Of a DNA stretch of 12,220 bases, positions 1 through 6,126 are shown piece after piece. Source of the stretch: JAOAHC01 sp964593045 (lineage in GTDB: Bacteria > Bacillota > Clostridia > TANB77 > CAG-465); contig CAZQJQ010000028.1 in the NCBI GenBank assembly GCA_964593045.1, positions 1 through 12,220 of the forward strand, given 5' to 3'. The notes under the pieces were generated by a model. It was not told the DNA's origin and did no database searches. It saw only the letters and a program-made list of their open reading frames with translations. How positions within the stretch are numbered: position 1 is the stretch's first letter; each line of letters begins with the position of its first letter. The position numbers and the translations under genes are program-made.

Positions 1-7
1 CCCACCA
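1..7 (+). tRNA. Probable 3' end of a tRNA gene (acceptor strand plus CCA), cut by window start
   Basis: The window opens with CCCACCA and a rho-independent terminator follows 16 nt later. An encoded CCA preceded by a discriminator A and a C-run is what the 3' end of a bacterial tRNA with a 5' GGG acceptor looks like. The tRNA-Val at the other end of the window begins with GGG, so its 3' end would have the same form. Only seven bases are visible, so tRNA identity cannot be assigned and chance is possible. Confidence 0.45.
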
Positions 8-23
8 AAACAAAAAAGGGTGC

Positions 24-64
24 AAAACAAATGTGAGGTATATCTTTCCTCACATTTGTTTTTT
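24..64 (+). terminator. Rho-independent terminator of the upstream (probably tRNA) transcript
   Basis: Bases 24-38 pair perfectly with bases 48-62: a 15-bp stem with core ATGTGAGG/CCTCACAT and a 9-nt loop (39-47). The 3' arm runs into a T-tract ending at 64. It sits directly after the tRNA-like 3' end and before the promoter of the next gene, so it isolates that gene from upstream transcription. Confidence 0.88.
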
Positions 65-95
65 AATCCATTTTGTTGTATTTTTCTATTTTTTA

Positions 96-124
96 TTGAC
101 ATAAAATAACGTTTGATATATAAT
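96..124 (+). promoter_or_regulatory. Sigma-A promoter of the uncharacterised gene at 147
   Basis: TTGACA (96-101) and TATAAT (119-124) are both exact consensus hexamers with the optimal 17-nt spacer, preceded by a T-rich stretch. Transcription should start near 131, leaving a very short leader that begins almost at the ribosome binding site (GAGGTG, 133-138). This predicts strong, apparently constitutive transcription. Confidence 0.88.
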
Positions 125-146
125 TTAAATAAGAGGTGTTTTAAAT

Positions 147-1043
147 ATGGCAAATGGTAGGAAAATTAATTTTTTGCGTTCAAAACAAAAAAATAATATA
201 ATTGATTCATTTCAGAAACTAGTAGTTGATTCTGCTGTAATAACAGATGATAATTATGGAATAACAAATACATATTATACTAGAAAAAATAAATTAATGC
301 CTTATTTAAAAGAAGATAATGAACAGGATAAAAAGTTAATTGATTTCTATAATGAAAATAATGAATTTCCACAAATAGATATGGAACATGTTAATTTAGA
401 TCAATTTTTAATTGAGAAAAAAGATGTTTCAAATTACAGCAAAAGTTTTATGACATATAGAAACGAGGTATATAACAAATTAGCTAAAGAGTTAGAACTT
501 ATTGTAAAATCATGGAACTCTAAACATACAGTATCAAAAGAAGGCGATGAATATTGTAAAGCTATAGATAGTGCTAAATATGATTTTGAACATTTTAAAG
601 AAGAAATGTCTAAAAATTATGCTGATTATGTTGATAAGAATAAAGAAATAGAAATTGATATAGAAAGTATGGGATCGTTAAGAAAAAAAGTATCTAGAGC
701 ATATAATAAAATTAGTACAAACGTAGTAACTTCACTAGGTTATGTTATTAGGAAAATAAGAGGACAAGATAATAATATGCTTCCACAAGGTTTAGAAAAA
801 GTAGAAACAAAAAATCCATATACAAAAAAAGAAGTAGAAGATAATACAGAGATTCAGATAAATGATAATGCACAAGAAAGATTTAAAAATAGAACAATGA
901 GAGATTTAATAGGCAAAAAACATAAAGAAAAAAATTTACGTGATGATTTATCAGCTATGACTAATCAAGGAGATATTATGGTTGGTGCAATAAGTACTAA
1001 TAGTAAAGAAAATAAAAAAGAAGATAGGTCTAAAACAATTTAA
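147..1043 (+). CDS. Uncharacterised hydrophilic protein (298 aa)
   Basis: I do not recognise the family. The ATG at 147 is preceded by GAGGTG at 133-138 with about 10 nt from the last GG to the start. The protein is very rich in Lys, Asn, Asp and Glu and has no signal peptide or transmembrane segment, so it is probably cytoplasmic. Residues about 110-170 are strongly charged and look helical, possibly coiled coil. Around 175-205 a basic stretch with regularly spaced hydrophobics (SLRKKVSRAYNKIST onward) could be an amphipathic helix. The C-terminal 60 or so residues are charged and probably disordered. The gene is monocistronic: it has its own consensus promoter and a terminator just downstream, and it converges on murC. 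No conserved catalytic motif is visible. It may be lineage-specific. That it is a real gene is well supported by frame length, RBS, promoter and terminator; its function is unknown. Confidence 0.85.
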   Translation: MANGRKINFLRSKQKNNIIDSFQKLVVDSAVITDDNYGITNTYYTRKNKLMPYLKEDNEQDKKLIDFYNENNEFPQIDMEHVNLDQFLIEKKDVSNYSKSFMTYRNEVYNKLAKELELIVKSWNSKHTVSKEGDEYCKAIDSAKYDFEHFKEEMSKNYADYVDKNKEIEIDIESMGSLRKKVSRAYNKISTNVVTSLGYVIRKIRGQDNNMLPQGLEKVETKNPYTKKEVEDNTEIQINDNAQERFKNRTMRDLIGKKHKEKNLRDDLSAMTNQGDIMVGAISTNSKENKKEDRSKTI

Positions 1044-1066
1044 TGTGTTTTAAAACAATTAAAAAT

Positions 1067-1096
1067 AAAAAATGATGCTAATTGGCATCATTTTTT
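1067..1096. terminator. Shared, apparently bidirectional rho-independent terminator between convergent genes
   Basis: Bases 1067-1078 (six A then TGATGC) pair with 1085-1096 (GCATCA then six T), giving a 12-bp stem with a small loop (TAATTG). The T-run serves the plus-strand gene ending at 1043. On the opposite strand the A-run becomes the U-tract for murC, which ends at 1129. Its placement between two convergent stops fits a terminator used from both sides. Confidence 0.85.
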
Positions 1097-1121
1097 ATTG
1101 ATTTTTATTGATTTTTATTGA
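1092..1121. repeat. Three perfect tandem copies of a 10-bp unit (TTTTTATTGA)
   Basis: Copies lie at 1092-1101, 1102-1111 and 1112-1121, followed by a degenerate T-run up to the murC stop codon. The array begins in the 3' arm of the terminator hairpin and fills the murC 3' untranslated region. Slippage in a T-rich tract is the simplest origin; no function is evident. Confidence 0.8.
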
Positions 1122-1128
1122 TTTTTTG

Positions 1129-2541
1129 TTATTTAATCATATCACTTAATTTTGTTATATCTCCTGCTCCTATAGTAAGTATTATATCGTTTGGTTTTAA
1201 CTCATTTTTTAAAAATTTGATAATCTCTTCAAATGTAGGCATATATTTAGCATTGACATTATTAGCAATTAATTTATCGACTAAATCTTCAGCTGATATT
1301 GTACCATCATCTACCTCCCTTGCAGCATATATATTTGTAATTATAGCAATGTCACTATCAAAGAAAGCGGTTGAAAAATCATCTAATAATTCTTTTGTTC
1401 TGCTAAATGTATGAGGTTGAAATACAGCAATTATTCTATTATGTTCTTTTTGTTTGGCAGCAGCAAGTGTCGCTTTTATTTCTGTTGGATGATGTGCATA
1501 GTCATCATAGACAATTACATTATTTTCAATTGTTTTTTTATATTCAAATCTTCTTTTTGCTCCTGAAAATTCACTAAGTGTTTTTTTCATATTTTCAAAA
1601 GAAACACCATGTGCTATTGATGTCGTAATTGCAGCAAGGGCATCATATACATTGTGAATGCCAGGTACTGTTAAATAGAATTTATATGAATCTTTTGATA
1701 AAGAATTTACTACTTCAAAAGAGTAGAATCCTTTTACGTTACATGATATGTTTTTTGCATAAACTGTAGCAGTCGGTTCACTAAGAGAAAACTTAAACAC
1801 CTTAATATTCTTGTTAGATAGTTCATCTTTAATATCATTTAATATGTCCATACAATTTAAATCATCTTGATTTATAACTAAAGTACCATTTTGAGGTAAC
1901 ATTAAAATAAATTTTTTAAATGACTTTTTTATATCTTCTATTCCTGAAAAATAATCTAAGTGATCTGGTTCAATATTTAGTATTACTGCAGTTTGATGAG
2001 GAAAATTAAGAAAGCTATCAACATATTCACATGATTCTAAGACAAAGTACTCGGATTCACCAATCCTGTAATTCAAATCACCTAATTTTTTAAGTTTAGA
2101 TCCTACTTGAACATTTGGATCATAATTGGCATCTATTAATATAGATGAAATCATAGAAGTAGTTGTAGTTTTACCATGAGTTCCTGATATACATATTGTT
2201 TTGTTATAGTCATGTAAAAGTAATCCTAAAAATTTTGCCCTTTCATAAGTAGGTATGCCAAGTGAAGTTGCTCTTACATATTCTGGATCATGTAGATTAA
2301 TTGCAGATGTATATACTACAACATCTGCATTTTTAACTAATTCTGCGTTTGAACCTATATATACGTTAATTCCTTCATTTTCAAGAATTTCTACCATATC
2401 ACCATAATTTTTATCTGATCCTGTAACAATATATCCGTTTTTTTTAAGTACAAGTGCTATGGCACTCATACTTATACCACCGATTCCTATCATGTGGATT
2501 TTTTTTATATTTTTTAGTTCTTTAAACTCTGTAGGTTTCAA
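1129..2541 (-). CDS. murC: UDP-N-acetylmuramate--L-alanine ligase
   Basis: MurC is the cytoplasmic ATP-dependent ligase that adds L-Ala to UDP-MurNAc, the first peptide-stem step of peptidoglycan synthesis. The 470-residue length is normal for the family. In order one sees the N-terminal Rossmann domain that binds the UDP substrate (GIGGISMS, 19-26), the Mur-ligase P-loop (GTHGKTT, 120-126), the central-domain segment NIEPDHLDYF (from 189), and the C-terminal-domain motif YDDYAHHPTEI (around 340-350), which is typical of MurC. The start is TTG (2541-2539 on the minus strand), preceded by AGGAAGTGA at good spacing. The gene is transcribed alone from its own promoter, away from other mur genes, and ends at a shared bidirectional terminator. 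All key motifs appear intact. Confidence 0.97.
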   Translation of the reverse strand: MKPTEFKELKNIKKIHMIGIGGISMSAIALVLKKNGYIVTGSDKNYGDMVEILENEGINVYIGSNAELVKNADVVVYTSAINLHDPEYVRATSLGIPTYERAKFLGLLLHDYNKTICISGTHGKTTTTSMISSILIDANYDPNVQVGSKLKKLGDLNYRIGESEYFVLESCEYVDSFLNFPHQTAVILNIEPDHLDYFSGIEDIKKSFKKFILMLPQNGTLVINQDDLNCMDILNDIKDELSNKNIKVFKFSLSEPTATVYAKNISCNVKGFYSFEVVNSLSKDSYKFYLTVPGIHNVYDALAAITTSIAHGVSFENMKKTLSEFSGAKRRFEYKKTIENNVIVYDDYAHHPTEIKATLAAAKQKEHNRIIAVFQPHTFSRTKELLDDFSTAFFDSDIAIITNIYAAREVDDGTISAEDLVDKLIANNVNAKYMPTFEEIIKFLKNELKPNDIILTIGAGDITKLSDMIK

Positions 2542-2567
2542 AATATCACTTCCTAATAAACATATAT

Positions 2568-2596
2568 ATTATATATTAAAATAATTAAATAGTCAA
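2568..2596 (-). promoter_or_regulatory. Sigma-A promoter of murC
   Basis: Read on the minus strand, TTGACT (2596-2591) and TATAAT (2573-2568) are separated by 17 nt. The start point would be near 2561, giving a leader of about 20 nt that carries the AGGAAGTGA ribosome binding site just before the TTG start. Confidence 0.8.
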
Positions 2597-2673
2597 TCTG
2601 TTAAGAAAAAATACAAAATTTCCAAAAAAACGCAAAAATATTGTCTAATACTGTCAAAGCTATATAAATATTA

Positions 2674-2702
2674 TTGAAATATATCAATAAATGATATATA
2701 AT
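2674..2702 (+). promoter_or_regulatory. Sigma-A promoter of the TPR protein gene
   Basis: TTGAAA (2674-2679) and TATAAT (2697-2702) lie 17 nt apart; the start point would be near 2709, just before AGGAGG (2712-2717). Together with the murC promoter this accounts for most of the 189-bp divergent intergenic region. A small inverted repeat, ATTGA-N6-TCAAT (2673-2688), overlaps the -35 box but is too short to call an operator. Confidence 0.78.
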
Positions 2703-2730
2703 TATACTATTAGGAGGATTATAGCAATAT

Positions 2731-3924
2731 ATGTTTATTGAAAAATTTGTTGTGATTTTTACATCACTTATTTTAATATATCTATTATCTATGAGATTTA
2801 TAAAAAGATATGCACCAGAAAATTTACTTATTTTAATGTTTGCCTCGTTTTCATTTGGTATATATTTATTAAGTGTCATAAATGATGTGTATATACCTTT
2901 TGCTTTTCAGATTATTATACTTCTATTTTTAGTAGTGTTACCACTAGTATTTGTATATTTGCAATATAATAATATTATATTATCCCGAAAAATATTATAT
3001 TACAAAATGAAATGGCAATATTTTATGCAAGAATATGATACCACAATAAAATATTTAGAAAAATTAATAGAATATGAAGGTCGAAAATCTGAGTACTACT
3101 ATATTCTTGGTATGTGTTATAAATACAAAAAAGAAGAGATAAATAGCAGGGATGCGTTTGCTCTTGCAATAGAATTAGATAAAAGAAATTACAAAGCATA
3201 TTATGAACTTGGACTTATACTTGATTCTACCAATAAAAAAGCAACCGCTGATATAATGTTTAATAATGCACTTAGAATAAAGCCCGATTTTTATGATGCA
3301 GCTGAAGCATTGGGAATATCACTTACTTCACAAGCAAAATATGAAGATGCAATAAAGGTATATGAAAATGCAATTCACTATCACCCAAATAGCTGCGAGT
3401 TATACTATAACGTGGCAATGATTGAACTGGAAATAGGAAATTATGCAAAATCAGAGCAGGCATTTATAAAAGCAGCAAAGATAAATCCTAAATTATATAG
3501 TGCATATTATAATGTTGGTAAAATAAACTATTTTAAAGGAGACTATGATAAGGCGGTAGAGTTTTTTAAATTAGCACGTTCATCAACATTTCATGGAGCT
3601 AAAGCATATTATAAACTAGCTATGGTGTATGCAGCAAAAGGTGAATATGAAAAAGCTATGAGCAGTTTAGAGTATGCAATGGAGATAGAACCCGAATATA
3701 TTAAAGAGGCAAAAATGGAACTTGTTTTTGAAAATTTAAAAGATAAAATCGAAGAATATGAGAAAGCCAAAGATAATTTAAAAACAAGTAAAAGCTATAC
3801 TAATGATTATATAGAAATGGCAAAAGAAGAACATAAAAAGAGAAACGAAATTGCCAAAAAAATAAAGAAAGATATTGATAAAGAAAGACAAGAAGAAATG
3901 TCCGATGAAAAAGTTAGCATATAA
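2731..3924 (+). CDS. Membrane-anchored tetratricopeptide-repeat protein
   Basis: This 397-residue protein has three N-terminal hydrophobic segments (about 5-21, 32-50 and 55-78). About seven TPR units of roughly 34 residues follow, from about 88 to 323, recognisable by repeated patterns such as AYYELG, LYYNVA and AYYNVGKINY and by loop residues of the KPD, NPK and EPE type. The last 70 or so residues are a highly charged Lys/Glu helical tail. TPR arrays bind other proteins, so this is probably a scaffold or assembly factor at the membrane; the partner cannot be told from sequence. The ATG has AGGAGG about 13 nt upstream, slightly long, but an in-frame TAG at 2722 rules out a longer start. Its stop abuts the diverged DprA-like frame, so the two are probably co-transcribed. 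Confidence 0.88.
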   Translation: MFIEKFVVIFTSLILIYLLSMRFIKRYAPENLLILMFASFSFGIYLLSVINDVYIPFAFQIIILLFLVVLPLVFVYLQYNNIILSRKILYYKMKWQYFMQEYDTTIKYLEKLIEYEGRKSEYYYILGMCYKYKKEEINSRDAFALAIELDKRNYKAYYELGLILDSTNKKATADIMFNNALRIKPDFYDAAEALGISLTSQAKYEDAIKVYENAIHYHPNSCELYYNVAMIELEIGNYAKSEQAFIKAAKINPKLYSAYYNVGKINYFKGDYDKAVEFFKLARSSTFHGAKAYYKLAMVYAAKGEYEKAMSSLEYAMEIEPEYIKEAKMELVFENLKDKIEEYEKAKDNLKTSKSYTNDYIEMAKEEHKKRNEIAKKIKKDIDKERQEEMSDEKVSI

Positions 3925-4857
3925 GTGGGTATTTTAAATATAATTTATCCACTTGTATCTATATGGGAGGTGAGAAATATAACAATATATGATTGTTGGG
4001 CTATGTTATTAAGCAATATAAAAAATAAAGAAATGTACTTGCTTATTAAATTGTTTAAGTCCATAGATTATTTATATAAAGTAACACAAGATAAAGAGAA
4101 ATTTAAAAGCATATTAATTAAGAATAAATTATATATATCATATAATACATATAAAATGCTTGTATCTGATGAAATAAAAAAGCAGGCGTTAGATATTAAA
4201 AAATTAAATGTTGATAATATATATATAACATTTTTTTATGATAAAGATTTTCCTATAGATATTAGAGCATATAATGATTTTCCTAAATTTGTTATTTGTA
4301 GAAAGGAAAAAATAAATTTTTTAAATTCCAGAAATCCTTTTATTTTAAATGATTTTAGTTCAGAATATTCAGTAAAAGTTTTTTCAAATTATATTACATA
4401 TTTTAAGTCAAATAATCAATTTCCAATAATTTTAAATAATGAAATTAACAATGTTAAAAAGGGAGTAGTAGAGATAATAAATAAATGCTGTAAAATACAA
4501 GCTTTTGAAAATAATATAGAATCAATTAAAAATATTATAGCTATCTTAAAAGAAAAGAAACAATATATCTTTATACCATATTTTATAGATTTTAAGAGAA
4601 AGATTAATTTAAAAAAAGATGAAATAAAATATATTAATGAGATTTTTTTTACTTCAATTTTTTCGGATTTTCTTGTTATTATACAAGAAAGATACAATAG
4701 AGAAAATCTTGATATATTAGATTTATTTCTTGATTTTGGAAAAGAAATATATGCAGTACCTGGTGATGTATTTAATGAGAAGTGTAAACTTGCAAATTAT
4801 GTTATAAAGAATGGGGCCAATGTATTACTTGAATACATAGATAATGTGTATATATAA
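3925..4857 (+). CDS. Highly diverged DprA/Smf-like protein, probably lacking canonical function
   Basis: DprA/Smf is a Rossmann-fold DNA-processing protein that loads RecA on incoming single-stranded DNA. The best match is at the C-terminus: GKEIYAVPGDVF followed by ANYVIKNGANVL lines up with the family's GREVFAVPG and the following N-LI-GA segment, preceded by SDFLVIIQE in place of the usual SD-hydrophobic-VVEA. Near the N-terminus YDCWAMLLSNI resembles the family's YWLAL opening, and DFPKFVICRKEKINFLNSR resembles the segment before the Rossmann core. The ligand-binding signatures of real DprA (GSR, SGxARGID and the RN-rich segment) are not present, and the gene is extremely A/T-rich. The frame opens with GTG at 3925 with no ribosome binding site, immediately after the TPR gene stop. 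A near-perfect Shine-Dalgarno lies inside the frame at 3966-3973 and points to ATA at 3979. It is either a repurposed homologue or a gene in decay with its frame still open. Confidence 0.65.
   Translation: MGILNIIYPLVSIWEVRNITIYDCWAMLLSNIKNKEMYLLIKLFKSIDYLYKVTQDKEKFKSILIKNKLYISYNTYKMLVSDEIKKQALDIKKLNVDNIYITFFYDKDFPIDIRAYNDFPKFVICRKEKINFLNSRNPFILNDFSSEYSVKVFSNYITYFKSNNQFPIILNNEINNVKKGVVEIINKCCKIQAFENNIESIKNIIAILKEKKQYIFIPYFIDFKRKINLKKDEIKYINEIFFTSIFSDFLVIIQERYNRENLDILDLFLDFGKEIYAVPGDVFNEKCKLANYVIKNGANVLLEYIDNVYI
3965..3974 (+). promoter_or_regulatory. Strong Shine-Dalgarno inside the DprA-like frame, with no canonical start at the right distance
   Basis: GGGAGGTGAG contains eight contiguous bases (GGAGGTGA) complementary to the 16S 3' end. 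Eight nucleotides after the GGAGG core comes ATA at 3979, in frame with the DprA-like protein. The next in-frame ATG (4003) is about 32 nt away and an out-of-frame ATG (3989) opens only a 7-codon frame. A start at 3979 would give a 292-residue protein whose N-terminus aligns with ordinary DprA. Confidence 0.6.
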
Positions 4858-4892
4858 AACGACATTATATTATATAATATTTTATTAATTCC

Positions 4893-4921
4893 TTTACTTT
4901 TTACCTTAAATAATGTATAAT
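4893..4921 (+). promoter_or_regulatory. Sigma-A promoter of the five-gene operon
   Basis: TTTACT (4893-4898) and TATAAT (4916-4921) are 17 nt apart, with an expected start near 4928. This is the only good promoter seen between the DprA-like gene and leuS. The five genes from 4959 to 12087 are separated by short gaps (2 to about 28 nt), so it probably drives them all. The rest of the 4858-4958 gap is AT-only sequence with a 14-bp palindrome (4867-4880) and no convincing terminator. Confidence 0.72.
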
Positions 4922-4958
4922 ATTTGCATAAAATGAAATAAGAATTGGGGTGTTCTTA

Positions 4959-6098
4959 GTGCAAAGACTTGACTTTAAACCAGATGAAAAAATCTCCAGA
5001 AAAGAATATCTAAAAAGAAAGAAAAAACAAGCTAGTTCATATATACGAAAAAGCAAGATTACAATTGCAATAATTATTTTGGTGATATTACTAAGTATAT
5101 ACATAATATACCAGTTTTATATATATAATACAGTAAATAACTATAAATATTTAGCAGGCGAAGGTGTAAATGATCAGAAAGTATATGGTATGTATTATCT
5201 TACAGCTGGATATACATATGAGCCGAATTATAGTTTAAATTATACAACTTCAGATGGATTTGTATATAATACGGTGGCAAAAGATATAAATTTAACCAAT
5301 ATAATGGTTACTGATAATTATATATATGGAATAAAAGACAATGGATTATATAGATATAAAAAGGATTCTTCTAGTGATTTAGAAACAATAATACATGAAA
5401 ATGTAAAAAAGTATACTATATATAATTCTGAAGTTTATGCTATACTAGATTCAAACAATAAAATATTAAAAATTAATTTAGATAATTTAGAAACGAAAGA
5501 ATTAAATATTGAAAATGCAAATGAAATACTAGTAGATGATCAGTATATATATGTAGCATCGAAAAATGATAATAAAAATAATATAGCAAGATATGATAAA
5601 AATGGTGAAAATAAATTAGACATAACGAAAGATACAAATGCATCGTATATGGTTATGTCAAGCAATAAAATATTTTTTGTAAATAAAAGTGATTCAAATA
5701 AGATTTACTATGTAAATAAAGATGGAAGTGAACTACTTAAACTTGCAGATGTCACTAGTGTATCTGATGATGGAACAGTGGATAATATAAATGGTTCAAT
5801 GTATATGTATGCAAATGATACAACATTATTTTTTGTTAATAGTTCAGATTCAAATAATTTATGGAAAATAAATATAGAAGATAAAACAACAGAACAAGTG
5901 ATCGCTATGAGTGTAGAATTACTACAAAATGTAGACAATACAATTTTCTATAAATCAAAGACTGAACCAGGTATATATTTATTTAATTATGATACTAAAT
6001 TTATGTCACAGATTACAAAAGATAAGGTAAGTTACTTTTGTGTAGATGGTGAAGTAGAAAATACTAAGGAAAATAAAAATGTAATTTTTAAAAATTAG
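4959..6098 (+). CDS. Single-pass membrane protein with extracytoplasmic beta-propeller (DUF5050-like)
   Basis: This 379-residue protein starts with about 33 mostly basic residues (KRKKKQ, SYIRKSK), then one transmembrane segment (about 34-51). The remaining roughly 325 residues are rich in Tyr, Asn, Asp and Ser. By the positive-inside rule the large domain faces outward. That domain repeats a pattern of the type DDQYIYVASK, SNKIFFVNKSDS, GSMYMYAND and NTIFYKS, alternating with dipeptides of the KINLD or YYVNKDG type. This is the blade rhythm of the DUF5050 / low-density-lipoprotein-receptor-like beta-propeller proteins common in Clostridia, whose function is not known. I prefer GTG at 4959, about 7 nt after GGGGTG; a GTG at 4950 would overlap that site and add three residues. 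It is the first gene of the operon. The fold call is by pattern only; ligand unknown. Confidence 0.85.
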   Translation: MQRLDFKPDEKISRKEYLKRKKKQASSYIRKSKITIAIIILVILLSIYIIYQFYIYNTVNNYKYLAGEGVNDQKVYGMYYLTAGYTYEPNYSLNYTTSDGFVYNTVAKDINLTNIMVTDNYIYGIKDNGLYRYKKDSSSDLETIIHENVKKYTIYNSEVYAILDSNNKILKINLDNLETKELNIENANEILVDDQYIYVASKNDNKNNIARYDKNGENKLDITKDTNASYMVMSSNKIFFVNKSDSNKIYYVNKDGSELLKLADVTSVSDDGTVDNINGSMYMYANDTTLFFVNSSDSNNLWKINIEDKTTEQVIAMSVELLQNVDNTIFYKSKTEPGIYLFNYDTKFMSQITKDKVSYFCVDGEVENTKENKNVIFKN

Positions 6099-6126
6099 TA
6101 TAAGTTATTAGAAGGTGAATACTTTT

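Noticed and set aside
1118..1414. Plus-strand open frame inside murC, hydrophobic in translation
   Set aside because: It is the antisense of well-conserved murC codons with no start signals of its own; its hydrophobicity is the usual antisense effect.
2652..2657. TGTCAA, a perfect minus-strand TTGACA, as the murC -35 box
   Set aside because: No -10-like hexamer lies 16-18 nt downstream on the minus strand (the region reads TGCGTT). The TTGACT/TATAAT pair at 2596-2568 is much better placed.
2673..2688. ATTGA-N6-TCAAT inverted repeat overlapping the TPR promoter -35, as an operator
   Set aside because: Five-base arms in AT-rich DNA arise readily by chance and no second copy is seen in the window.
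2601..2879. Minus-strand open frame of 92 codons across the divergent promoter region
   Set aside because: It overlaps the TPR gene and both promoters, has no ribosome binding site and its composition is that of a translated AT-rich spacer.
4864..4884. 14-bp AT-only palindrome (4867-4880) followed by TTT after the DprA-like gene, as a terminator
   Set aside because: A perfect palindrome needs a loop, leaving at most about five A-T pairs with no G/C; too weak for a rho-independent terminator, and such palindromes are common in AT-rich spacers.
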